From contig CM051456.1 of assembly GCA_028274465.1 (NCBI GenBank), positions 117,506,880 to 117,570,879 on the forward strand: a stretch of DNA of 64,000 bases, written 5' to 3'. The stretch comes from Plantago ovata (lineage: Eukaryota > Streptophyta > Magnoliopsida > Lamiales > Plantaginaceae). The notes beneath the pieces were generated by a model. That model saw only the letters and a program-made list of their open reading frames with translations. It had not been told where the DNA came from and made no database searches. Both the position numbers and the translations under genes were made by a program. Below are positions 34,301 through 46,600 of the stretch, in pieces (positions within the stretch are counted from its first letter, which is position 1; each line of letters opens with the position of its first letter).

Positions 34301-36128
34301 TTTAATAATGGCAAAAATAACCGATAGGGTAACGAGTAACTTATCAATTTTTTTTATGAAGCTATTTTTAAGGTTATTGATAATATTGGGACCGAGTATA
34401 CATGCGGAGTGGAGCTGGGGCAAGAAAAAAAAGGTGTTATATATTTGATGTAAAAAGAAAAATGGAAAGGTTAGTGATAATGTGATTTTATCTGAAAGTT
34501 TACAATTATTTTGAATGTGGGTTAAACATAAATTAGTGAAGTAACGAATTAATCCCAATGGAATCCCATATATGTCGGGAGAAATGGAGAATATTTTGGA
34601 TCTCGAGACATAATTCTGTCGATAACTTTTTGTTTTCCTCGTATTTAACCATAATAAACATCGTTGTATACGAGATTACAAATCCCTAACACTCTAACAG
34701 TACTCGATCTTAAAACATTAAAATGTTCTTTATTAACCTGTGATTATGGGGTTCGAGGCAAAACTGAATTGGCTAGGAACATTGAATCCATGAAATAGTT
34801 GAAGTGTTGTTTAGTAAATATTGTTAAAGTTCCTATATATATGTACCTATCATCAAAATGGAAAGGCATGCATAAGGTTCATCGACCGATGGTTTAGTTT
34901 AGTAAGTAGGTGAACTAAACAGCAGGTCCATGCAACACAGTAATATTAGTGTAGTACTACTAATTTGTTAATGCCACCAACCTCACCAATGCCCTTTTCG
35001 GTTAGAGAAGTCAGCTTAACTGAATGCTCATAAAGTCAAGTCAGTTAACAATTTAATTTATTCCCAGTTTATAAATTTCATAAAACCTATATTTCAAATT
35101 TACACACACAGTATAAAATCTCACCAAGACAAAATAAAAAGTTGTATCGACAACATTGTTTTTTTAACATAAAAAATATTGCAACTACTCCCACTAGTAC
35201 TATATAAATATCTTACACCACCTTATAACTCGTATTTATTTCCAACTCATCGAAATAAAAATAAACATAGAATTCGAAATTGTTTAAAACATTTAAAACA
35301 CTTTGTGCTTGATAAAATCATTTTCAAACTACTCAAATTGTAGTAAAAACAAAAGCCCAGGAGTAATTTTTTACTGTGGATGTCATGATTCGGTGCATGC
35401 TTGCTTATCTTATTAATCTCATTAAATAAAATTAGGGAGTTGATCCATAGTTAATGGGCCTGCAAAGGGAGCCATGGGATTACGCATGTGTGCATATATT
35501 TTATTTTTTGAAAAGTGGTTAAATATATAGGATTCGGTATTCCAAATTCAAAGGTGGGGCACCAACCTAGAAGAAACCTGATGTGTGCAGTGTGCATCTG
35601 TTTTTTGTTAAAGATTTTGATTTCGACGTTATATAATTAATCCGTACACGGTCCGCGACAATAAACAATTGTACCATGAATCTTCTTAATTATGAACAAA
35701 ACAATACTGTGTGCTACGTATGATTGCACTACTAGATTTATGTAAGTACATATGTAAGACCAAATGAGTGGAATGACATCAATATTACTAATAATTAATA
35801 TCTTGGTTAATTTGATTGGAGTACTATATTCTATTGTTTTGAGTGAATTAGATGGGGTTAATTTGTTCCATAATCCGATGATGCATAATGATTTGGATGA
35901 ACCAAATCCAATTCTTCACTAGTGAATAGTGATGTCGGAAATTTCCTTTCAAACATTATCCTCTAAATGAACTCGAAAGTACAGAACAAATGGAGTTGTT
36001 AGTCTCTTTTACATTTTCGTAGGCATAGGACAGTACTCATGGACATGGACTCATGGTTCCATTAGTGCCAAGAGCAAAATGTTAATCACTCCGAATTAAT
36101 TTGTTCCGAACAAATGCGATATGATTAA
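34301..36128. other. Intergenic
   Basis: AT-rich sequence without recognisable genes. The 101-codon minus-strand frame at 34253-34558 crosses the MITE edge and is low-complexity. Confidence 0.45.
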
Positions 36129-36680
36129 AAAAATCGAGAAGCCATATTGAACAACACAAAAAAAGTATGAAATTTAGGTTGTGAACCAAGTAAAAAAGAC
36201 ATGACTCCATATCTAACCCAAGGAAAAAGCGAAAGAATTAAAAAACAATTTTGGGGAGCCATGTTGCATGTATGAAAAATTACGGGAGTCAAATTTTGAA
36301 CCGAATAAAAACTCAAGACAAAAAAAAATTTAAAAATCGAGAAGCCATATTGAACCACACAAAAAAAATATGAAATTTAAGTTTCAAACCAAGTAAAAAA
36401 GATAAGACTCCATATCTAACCCAAGTACAAAGCGATTTAAATTTAAAAAATTAATTTGGGGAGCCATGCTGCATGTATGAAAAATTAGGAGAGTCAAATT
36501 TTGAATCGAAAAAAAAAAACTCAAGAAATATGAAATTTAAATTTCGAACCAAATTAAAAAGATAAGATTCCATACCTAACCCAAGGAAAAAGTGATTTAA
36601 ATTTAAAAAATTAAATTGGGGAGCCATGTTGCATGTATGAAAAATTAGGAGAGTCAAATTTCGAACCGGAAATAAAAACT
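36129..36680. repeat. Three-unit tandem repeat of about 160-200 bp
   Basis: Units begin near 36129, 36332 and 36518. Each carries GACTCCATATCTAACCCAAG (or a close variant), then GGGGAGCCATGTTGCATGTA, then a segment ending in AAAAACTC. Later units shorten by small deletions. The last unit ends about 20 bp before the tRNA gene. Minus-strand open frames at 36125 and 36451 are this repeat. Confidence 0.8.
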
Positions 36681-36701
36681 CAAAAAATAAAATATTATTA
36701 T

Positions 36702-36773
36702 TATCGGAGCCAGGTTTCGATCCTGGGACCTGAGGGTTATGGGCCCTCCACGCTTCCGCTGCGCCACTCCGAT
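36702..36773 (-). tRNA. Initiator tRNA-Met (CAT)
   Basis: 72 nt without intron. Acceptor stem ATCGGAG/CTCCGAT begins with the A1-U72 pair typical of eukaryotic initiators. The anticodon arm is GAGGG-CCCATAA-CCCTC, giving anticodon CAT and the three G-C pairs needed by initiator tRNA. The T arm carries AGGATCGAAACCT, with the initiator AUCGAAA in place of TTC. On the minus strand a CAA lies 4-6 nt upstream and a TTTT/TTTTTT tract follows about 15-25 nt downstream, fitting Pol III start and stop signals. Compared with the usual plant sequence as I remember it, both stems carry paired compensatory changes. Confidence 0.9.
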
Positions 36774-36820
36774 TTGTTATTACACTATATTAACATTTAT
36801 AATATATCCTACGAATCAGG

Positions 36821-37770
36821 GGGAAATCGTCAAAATGGTTCTGTAATTTTGCCCCATCCGTTAAATTGATCCTATAAATTATGAATTTTTAATTTTGGTC
36901 CATAAGTTTGGTGATTCCTTCCTTATAGTCCTATATTCACTTATTTGCTAACTAAATGGAATATGAGAAAAATACGAGATGTACTATTTTAACTCAGATA
37001 ACTCACTCGGAGATAAAATTTCAGTTTACCTTCTTCATTCTTCCTCTATGAACATCAAAGTTTTTCTTCTTCGTCAATCGAAATTGCTTGTGATTGTGCC
37101 TCATTTTAGAACCTTACACACCAAGTCCCCTTACGGACAAGAAGTTTATCCATGTATCTAAGCCATCTCATGTCATGAGGAAAACATGAAGCAAGCAAAT
37201 GGCAGCAAGGGATGACGGATGAAGGCTTGAATAAGTTTTGAAGAATCTAGTATAACATAGTGAAGATCATGTTGGAAAGATCGTAACTAAAAGAAAGAGA
37301 AAAGAGGAAGACTTCCAAGTTAGTAAAGTAAGTAGAGATCCTTCAAAATTGACGACGTATCCACATGAATACATATCATAAAATGTTTTCTCACGGAACT
37401 CGAGGGATACATATCCTTTATTATTCTTTCTTTTTTTATTAATTAGATATGTACTATAAGATGTTGATAATAATGCTGCGATTAAGATAATTTATTTATA
37501 TATTTTGTGTTTATAGAGTGAAACAAAAGTGGATTATCTCATTAAAGCAAAATGTAACAACAAGCCCCTTTGAGCTATGAATTATCATAATTATATTATT
37601 GTTCTTTATATTCCTTTAGTTAGAAGATACAGGGGGTCCAAGATACTGGTAAGTGTTTAGGACTAAAAAATAGGACTAACCAAACTTACTGGACCAAAAG
37701 TTCATTTGGAACTTACAGGACCAATTTAATGAAAAGGCAAAGTTACATGACCATTTTGGTGATTTTTCCC
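36821..37770. mobile_element. Mutator-like (MULE) non-autonomous element
   Basis: Long terminal inverted repeats of at least 55 bp: the left begins GGGAAATCGTCAAAATGGTT and the right, inverted, begins GGGAAAAATCACCAAAATGG. Both continue through TGTAA-TTTGCC and ATTAAATTGxTCCT. This type of end, reading in part CAAAATGGTC-TGTAA-TTTGCC, is common in plant MULEs. The 950-bp element has no transposase frame. It ends about 120 bp before the next gene's start codon. I could not confirm a 9-bp target duplication. Confidence 0.7.
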
Positions 37771-37889
37771 TAGGAAGCACGAGCTTGTTTGTGAATTGTG
37801 AAAAATAGGTGACTTTTATCGTTCGAATTTAGATTTAATTTAATTTCCCAGACCGGAAACGACTGTGTTTTGGTGCAAATTAGACCACC

Positions 37890-40800
37890 ATGTCAACCAC
37901 CAGCCTTCTGCTAGGCGACGACGGAGGTGGTTACGAGCTAGCTTGTAAACTAGAAAGCAGAGGCGTATGGAGAACGTGGCTCGGCGACTCAATCTACTCT
38001 TCCACCTTCATCCACCTCCTCTCCTCCCCTGCCGTTTGGGACTCCTTCATGCATCCTCCCTCCGCCGCCGATACTCCGATCCACCTCCTCCAGCTCCAGC
38101 TCCGCGTCCGTGCTCTCCTCTTCGACAAAGCCTCCGCATCTCTCTTCACTTCATCTCCTCTCGCCTCCTCAGCTCAGCTATCCGCCCTTAACCCTACTTG
38201 TAAGTAGTACTACTCTCTATCCATTTCTACATTTTCCAATTGATTACTACTACTATTACATTTTTAATTATTGATTCGTTTATTTCTCTTTGTAGCTGAG
38301 ATTCGAATTGTAGAATTAGTTTACTGTTTGTTTGTTTGTTTGTTAGCTGTGTGTGATTTAGGATGGAATTGGAGTGAACTAGTTTATAGATTGCTAATTG
38401 TTACATTTCAATCGTTCCGTTTATGTCAAATGTTTTTCGATTAGTATACTTAACGATGTGTTTGTTGGTGGTTCCAGATTTGGAGCTGCACGGAGATGAT
38501 TTGTATTTCACATTGGAAAATGGTGCACAGGATGCAGATCAGCGGTGGCCGGCCTCAAATGCTTCGTCATCGAAGGTTTTGAGAAATTTTTTTGGAAGTT
38601 CCTTAGTTGCATTTCCATAGTCTGGTTGTTTATAGCTAATCTAGTAATGTTACATTTGGTCTTACTTCTATAGCATTGAAGGCACCTCATAATGTAGTTT
38701 GGAATTATGCTATTTTAGATTCATGCGATTCACATCTTAATCATCTGCTATGCACTCATGCTTCTGAGTTTTTATATGATCCATTTTCTCCAGATACGAT
38801 ATCTTTTCAATACATGGCAATGTTGTTGTTGCATTTTGCAGGGACAAGCCAAAACTTCTATTGGTAGTGGAGAATTGCCGGAAACTTGGTATTCACAGTT
38901 CATTGAAAGATATAAAGCTAGCAAATCATATAGATTAATGTCCAGTGATAGGGAATCTGAAAAAAGGACACCTGAACAAATGTCAACATATCTTCGAGTT
39001 CTTGAGAATCACAAAAGGAGGAGAGTAGCCTTTAAAGATATATCAAATCCGCGATCAAATTTGATTACAGACAATGATATGGTTGATGATATGCTATTTT
39101 TTCCTGAAACAATGTTCACATTGAATTGTGTCCCTGATGGTGCGGTCCTGAAAATAAGTGAACCTAGGAACAGCAAAAAAATGCAGTTCAATGGGGTTTT
39201 AGACAACTTACCTCAAATAATGACCAAGATTCCCATGATTAACCCTATTATGATTGAGAGGCTGGGTATCAAACCTGAGTATCTTAGCATGGATCAAACT
39301 CGTGGAAATGATGGATCGAAAGGGGAAAAGAAACTTCTTGGTCAAGAACAAGCAGCACAGATGTCACAGAAGGTTGTAGTTCGTTTGCTAAATAATGTGG
39401 GTTTTGAATCTTCTTCAGCTGTTCCACTAGAAATTTTCACTCAGTTTTTGAGCAGTCATATCAGTAAATTGGGGGGAAAATTGAAACTCCTTGCCGATAG
39501 CTATAAACAGCAGTGTTCAGCAATCGAGTTGATAAAGATGTTCCTCCAGACAACCGGGCATAGGTGAGGATTGTGTTGTTAGTTTTATGTGTGAGCTGCT
39601 TCTCTTTCTACTGATTCCTGGTTATGTGCATACAGTAACTCTCAAGAATTAAAATGTTTGCATCTCACACAAAAATGGATAGTAAGTAAATAGTCAGAGG
39701 GCCATTTTATGGTGAGATGCAAACATTTCAATGATCTGAATGTAGAAAGCAGCAGATTTTGTTTCATATGTTCATGTTGAAGTAATTCCTTTCGACATTC
39801 ATTTGTAAGAATTTTTACCATTGAAATTCATGCAAAGATGTGTCTTTGGTTTTCTCTTCAGTCACAAATGGCCATCTCCTTTGATGTTATACTACATGAC
39901 CTACTGGAGGAGTTCCCTGCTACAATTTCTTTTACAATTTTGTGACTAGTGATACTTTTTTAGTTCTACTCGTATTTGTTCTCAGTGTAATTGTAGTAGT
40001 AGATCTTTATATCAGTATCAACCTCTATTATCCTAAACATTTCACTTTTTCTGGCCACAAATATTTATATATTTACCTTTGTTCACCAGGAATTTGGGGC
40101 CACTAGCAGAACTTGTCAAGGATAATACTAGGAATATTGTACAACAAACTCAACAAGTTCAGGGGATCCAGGCACAGATGCAACCACAGCAGCAACCCAT
40201 CATTCAGCAAGCCCAGCAGCAGGTATTGTTTTGCAAGTGTAGTTCTGACTTGTTAGATTCCTGTAAGAGTCATTTTATAATTTAATATATCAATGGAACC
40301 TGAAACGGCAAGCTGTAGAATGTAAAAGGGATGTAGTGAAAAATAAACAGTGCACAGAGGAAGGAAGGTCAAGTAATATATTATTATTATTATTTTTGTA
40401 AGTCATAAAAATATAGTCGGTGATATTTTGACTTGTTACTGTTTCATCCTTTCTCTTATTTCTGGTACTATTTCTTGAAGCTTACATATATTTCACGTGG
40501 TTATTTCACAGAATCTTAGACACCTGAGTCCACAGATGCAGATGCATCTGCAGCAAATGAATAATCCCCAGTTCATTGCATATCAGCAGCAGCAGCAGTG
40601 GGAGAGGATGAGAAAGCGGCAACAGCAGTCAACTCCTCGTCCTGGCACAAACATGAATACGAATATGAATATTGACAAGGATAGGTCCCTTGTGCAAGTG
40701 AAAATGGAGAAGAATGATATGCCTCTTGATACAAATGCTTTTACGACAATGAATTCCAGGCACCCCCACTTCCAACAATTGCGGCAGCAGCAGCTGGCTG

Positions 40801-41320
40801 CAATGTCACTTCATGCTCAAACCAACAACCAGTTTAGGGCGATGAGTCCTCTCCAGCTTCAACAACTTCAGTCAATGTACAAAACTGTTTTAAACTACAT
40901 ATATCATCCTTTTTTTCTTGGGTTTCTTTAGAATTATCTGAAATAAATTTCTGAACAAGGGAGCCTTAACTTTTCTCAAGCCACTTGTGGAATTTTCTGC
41001 CTTGTTTTTGGGTAGTATGTGTAGATCCAACTTAATTAGCTATTCTCATAATAAGTAGCAAGCCACAAAAGCCGATAGGTTGTTGTTGAAGGGCTTACAC
41101 TGTAGATAAGCCATGACTCAGATGTGGGTATGGCTGTTCTTGAGAAGTGATTCTTGTTTACCGAGTTGGGTGTTTTTTGTGCAGGAACATGGGTATGACT
41201 AGAGCTCAGCCTGTCAAGGTTGAAGGCTTTCAGGAGCTGATGGGTGGGGGCGGGGGTGGAGATTCGTCTATGAAGCATGACTCAGACGAAAATAAAATGC
41301 TTTCTCCTCCACAGCAGTAG
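37890..41320 (+). CDS. Histone-fold, glutamine-rich nuclear protein (SAGA/TFIID-like candidate)
   Basis: Exons: 37890-38199, 38478-38575, 38842-39563, 40090-40222, 40512-40876, 41185-41320; 587 residues. Residues about 311-390 (starting SQKVVVRLLNNVGFESSSAV) fit a bromodomain-associated histone fold, the dimerisation module of TAF and SAGA subunits. Upstream, ELPETWYSQFIERYKASKSY and the basic NHKRRRVAFKD look conserved. Residues about 390-560 are rich in Gln and Met, as in coactivators, and the tail is acidic with KVEGFQELMGGGGGG. A role in a chromatin or general transcription complex is inferred; I do not recognise the exact subunit. The start is the first ATG after the MULE, in a GC-richer leader. 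The 3' UTR probably runs to about 41720. Confidence 0.8.
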
Positions 41321-42245
41321 TATTTATTTACGGAACTCTATGAGGTAACCTTTCAGATGTAAATGGATAGGTTAATGCTATTTTGGCCAACAGTTGGAAC
41401 TTGATACCAGAATGCATCTTTCGTTGGTGATGGTGTTGCTTCTGTAGGATGACTACTACTAAGAGGAGGGAGACATGAAATGTCACCTGCCCATAGATTG
41501 ATGTATATGCAAACAGTGGGATATTTGCATCTTCTTTATCTTGGGGAAGCCCTTGCACTTAAATATGCTCAATTTGGTCGATTTGCTCGTCTAGTTGTCA
41601 ATAGTCATCATGGTCTAATATGTGGTAGGCTCGCATTTATGCTCCATTGTTGATTGGATGATCCACAGATCCAGTGTATAGTTTGATCTAGGATTTGTAA
41701 TTTGATGTCTTCTCTGAAGAAATATATTACTGCAATGTGTTCTCAAGTTCTGACTGCTATTTAAAATTTGCCTTTCATGGAATAGTGAATTTGTTCACAA
41801 TTGTCTCAAGAGAGAATTTAAACCTATGTTATGTCATTTTTCTGGCTCACTTTGACTCCTTGACCTATTTTGTTCTACAGTTTCGAATTTTCTTTAAGTT
41901 GCCAATCAATTTAAGTACTACTACAAAGTATTCAAAGAAATGAATCAACACCTTTGCATGTTGTATTTAAAATTGATAAGATGATAGTAGCCTGTGTCAA
42001 CCTTACATAGTTCTGGCCCTCTGGAAAGGGGATAGACCTACATACTACATAGAGATGAGTGTATTCATTCATTAAAATTGTCTGCAAATGAGTAAATAAA
42101 GACTCAGACCACAGCATGTGCCATTTTTACACTGTAACATGCCTCTTGCATGCTTTAATTTAGTAAATTTAGATCTAGCCTGGTATGATAACAAACAAGA
42201 CTTTGGTATCATAATATCATATTGCATCGGTTTATTGCATTTCAT
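41321..42245. other. 3' UTR and intergenic
   Basis: The 3' UTR of the histone-fold gene covers roughly the first 400 bp. No other gene is recognised here. Confidence 0.45.
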
Positions 42246-42587
42246 CTAGACTTTTATGTAATGTCCCAACATTTTACGGAATTTCACTCCTTCCGAGCCA
42301 TCTTCATGTTGCCTAACCACCAGATTCTGCTGTTGATCTTCTTCCCCAAAGTGTTGTGCAAGTGAATAGTGGCTTCTGATAAGCTGCTTCAAGCTTTTTC
42401 GCTTTTGATGCTGATCATCTATTTTCTCCTTGGAGATACACAGCTCTCTCCCCACCAAACTTCCATCTTTGATGCATTCCGGCGTGGTGCTTTCACAAGG
42501 ATGGATCTTGTGATTCGGTGGTTTTCTCGTTCTTCTGGACATGGAGATATCGTAGCAGGGTTTTTGTGGATTTCCTTCCTTCCCCAT
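42246..42587 (-). CDS. Hypothetical small basic protein (113 residues)
   Basis: Single open frame on the minus strand beginning MGKEGNPQKPC and ending FRKMLGHYIKV. It is hydrophilic and charged, with a basic KRKSLKQLIRSHY block and an acidic/glutamine stretch, and has no membrane segment or domain I can name. A TATATATATA stretch about 100 bp upstream on the same strand (about 42685-42696) could be a TATA box. Many plant genomes encode short proteins ending in similar KxRKMLxxYIKV sequences, which is a weak reason to keep it. The overlapping plus-strand frame at 42369-42614 is less gene-like. It may be non-coding. Confidence 0.35.
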   Translation of the reverse strand: MGKEGNPQKPCYDISMSRRTRKPPNHKIHPCESTTPECIKDGSLVGRELCISKEKIDDQHQKRKSLKQLIRSHYSLAQHFGEEDQQQNLVVRQHEDGSEGVKFRKMLGHYIKV

Positions 42588-43654
42588 TTCCTTTACGAGG
42601 TGGCCGGAGTATAATTTTGTGATTGTGTGCGTTGAGATAACAGAATTACATTGGTTAGTGCAAGATCGTTAGAATATAGTATAGTATATATATATAAGTG
42701 AAATGGATTGTGATTTGTGAAGCATTGGTCGATGGTCATTGTCAATTTTTGTCATGTGGTGAAGTGTCGTTCTTCCTGGTTGGGCTATTTCTACTCTGTT
42801 GAAACAGAACTAATCAACCAAATCTTTCAGGTAAATGTGTTGGTGAATTTGCTGCCTGGTGCCTCACACAACTGTATTTAAATGGTTTTCCACCTGTGAC
42901 ATTTCCTTTATCTACCATTGATGTGGGATTGTGATCGTGAACGCACTGTAGAGTACGTTACTGTCAAATCAAATGTAATACAGAAATCGCATGTAATACA
43001 GAAATCGCATGGATGTTGTGTCAATCTACCATTCTTCAGTGCCAAGAGATTCAATCTCATACGCCTCTTTAGAAATTCGGTTGATGTGGTCATCAGTGAG
43101 TTATCATGAATGCATCCACATCCATATATTAGAATTTCGGTTTCTGGATATATCTTGGATTTAAGAAAAAAATTGACAGGACGGTTCAATTTGTTTTCAG
43201 AACATTCCGTTGTTGAAAAAGAAAAATAAAAATTTATGAAGCACGAAAACAAATTAAGGTTATAATATTATAATCAGTTCCAAATTCCAGCTGAATTTAT
43301 GTCAATGACCTGAAAAACTATTACATTTCGGGATTTTTTGTTTCATTTCGGTGAGATTTTATAACATGCAGAGCAGTCATGAGTTGTACACTTATTTGTG
43401 TGATGAACACCCGGGAAATCCACGATGACACGCCAAATTTTAACTTCCAACTTTTACTGATAATTGTCAATTTGTTAAACATGAAAGAAGCAAGATTGGA
43501 ACTTCCAACTTTTACTGGTCATATAATAAAGCCCGTCCTAAATTTCTAGATGATACAAAGAACTAATCAAAGAATAACACAGCAGATATATTGTGATCCT
43601 AATGCAAGAATTTACAAGTTTAGATCAGGTCCGGTTACAAATTATGCGTACAAG
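42588..43654. other. Intergenic
   Basis: An 18-bp unit (ATGTAATACAGAAATCGC) is tandemly doubled at about 42973-43010. A 20-bp phrase GGAACTTCCAACTTTTACTG and a near copy occur at 43441 and 43498. The glycosyltransferase 3' UTR starts at 43654 downward. Confidence 0.45.
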
Positions 43655-46600
43655 TTAGTACTTGACCACATGATGGCGTAACCAAAGTTCATACATGACC
43701 ATGTGGAAAGCATCATGTCTCACAGGAGGCGTGTTCCACTGGAAGTGCTTCTGCACCTACAATTAAGTTAAAAAATAAAAAATAAACAAAATTATTAGCT
43801 GGAAAGGAGGACACTTGCTGATCGAATAAATCAAACTTCATATGTAACACTGGTTGAGAAATAATCCCTTGAACTATGGCTGAAAACCAGAAAAGTAATT
43901 ACAGTGACTGAAATATTACATCTACCTCCTGTGTCTGCGTGTTTGTAGTGTTTTTCGGGTGGTGCAAGCAGGTTCTTAGTAAACAGGACAGGGGCATGTT
44001 TAACTCTATGCAAACACTATTGGGAGACTAAGAAACTACATCACACTGTCACTGTTAGGGCAATCAGTAATTTTACATACATTGAGAGGGTAACATGTGT
44101 AAATGTTTGGGGTAAAGAAAATTTCATGCGATTATAAATTGGAATTGCAGCATAACAGCGAATTGCACTGTTAGTAACGATGAGAGAGAATGCCAAGTTA
44201 ATATAGAGGATTGTAAATGGTAGTGATCCCATACCTTGACTAAATTGTTATGCAATGCAAGGAACTCTTCTTGAGTTATGTTCTTGAGAATTTGCTTCAG
44301 CTGATAGACATCGTTCTCCTTTAACACGACCGCGAACTTGCGCCAGTTTATGATGTCGTTGAAAGGCAGGTCATAGTAATTTGAGAGAATTACTGCACAT
44401 AACCATAAAATGTGTCAGTGGAACAATAAAATTGAAGTCAACCAGACTATTGAACAATTATGAAACATGAATTGAGTGATAGACAGATTGAGTTCTCTGC
44501 ATACTCATTTTTCTGTGAACAACCAAATACCAGGAGCTCATTTTAAGCAAAACTGAAAATTAGGGTGGCCCATGTGTCAGAAGGCCAAGATGAAACAACA
44601 CAATCACTTGTAGAACTTCACTGGGAAATGGAACAATATGAAATGGTTGGAATGGAAATCAAATGCACACATTAAAACTTAGCAAGTTGTGAAGTCAAAA
44701 TGGCTGAAGTGCGTCTTAACTGCATCCATATAAGTATGTATTGGAGCCTAGGGTGATTGCAATAGCTTCTAAACTTTCTCGAGCTAAAACCAGAGATGTA
44801 GGTGTTTTCTAAAGACCTAGAAAATCATGATTCTCTTGTTTAAATTTAAGCTTTGAGAAGCTAAAGCCAGCTTCTTCTATCTTCTAAAATTAATTAACTA
44901 TGAGAGAACACTATTTTGCGCTTTTTCTACATTTGACAAAACACTCGATAGATTCTCAAAATCATTTTACCCACTTCCTCTAAACTTAAAAAATCTATAG
45001 CTATGTGAAACCATCTGCAGCTCTTGTTCCAGTTGATCGTTGATGGATATTTTTTATATACAGAGGAAATTCAGCAGATACGGGAAGTGTCTCAATTGTG
45101 AATAAAAGTGCAATTTATTGTTGTCCGCACATATATGATAGGCACACTCATTTCTCTACATCACGGGCAAACAGAACAACATACGGGCTATAGCAGTAGT
45201 TTCAAAGGTTGAAATACTTACCAGGAATGCATCCGTAATGTATAGAATCTGCTATGCGCGCACTATTGACCTGAGAGCCACCAGGACAGATACAGAACTT
45301 GGTTCGGTAAAATCTCTTTTGATATACAAGCTCTCCACTTGCCCTGTTAATTCTGTTGTTTGAGATATCAAGTTCTGTATCATTTTCCCACTCACGTGCC
45401 AGTATGACCCTAATTTTGGAGTTCCTATGCCCTGCCCAGAAGCCAAGCCTTGTCCTGCAAAGCACATACATTTTAGTTTGAAGAGAAATACAATAAATGA
45501 GAACAATGATTATAAATATCAGCAGTAACCTTTAGGTAAGCTAGTAAACACAGAAGGATTAAATTTTTCATAAGTAAGCTACTTATTGACTCACACATTA
45601 GTGTGGCTTCATAATGAAGATAAAATAATATGCATATTCCATTTTTGTTGGTTCCCAGGGCTAACTGAGACAGAGGTAGGTGCAGTTAAAAGCAGATACT
45701 CATATAATATGATTTTCTGCTATAAAAATCATCAGAGCCTTTTAATCTTGAGGTAAATCCATAATAAATCGGGGAAGTTGACAGAAGAACCGGATAAAAC
45801 TTGTCCAGTAGGCCTCCAGATCCTTCTATTTCTGTTTTTCTCCTAAAATAACACAATTTTCTTTGTAGTTAACAAGGAAAATAATTATCTAAATATAAGA
45901 TTTAAAGTAAAGGGATTTCTTTACAAAATAAAGAAAAAACTAAGAATGCTCAAAATAACAAACAAAATTAAGATCTAAAGTAAGCATAGAAACAAAATAA
46001 AAATAATAAGGTCATGAGTGCTGATTTTCTTCAGATGGTCTGCAGAGCACAACCCCATGAAATGCAACCAATAAATGCAAAAACCAACAATGAAATAAAT
46101 TGTAAAAAGACAAGAAGAAAATCTTGAAGTGAACATGAAAAGCAAATACTAAGCTGTTTATTGTGCACCAATTGATCCATTTATGAACAGAGTTCAACAA
46201 GCGGGCCACGAAAGGAAAAAAAAGAAAAAAGAGAAAAAAAATATATATTTGGAAGCTTTTCCAACTGAGTGACTAGCGAAGGGAAAGACTGCCTGTGTGA
46301 CCACATATATAAATCAACATAGCAATGCCAACACTTGGGTTGGAGTGGCCCAGACAAGAACAATTGAGCTATAGGGACAAACAAGGATGATAAATGAACT
46401 CTTTATTCGTTAAATGAGTTTATTGAAGATCTCAACCGATGTGGATTCCTAAATTTCACACGCCGAAGGTTAAGGACAAGAAAACAGAAGGGGGGGGGGG
46501 GTAACGCTCCTACGATATAAAGATACATACACACACAAAAAGGTGGAAAAAAGGGAAAAGGGAAAGCAAATTGAGCTATAATGAATATCAAATAAAACTT

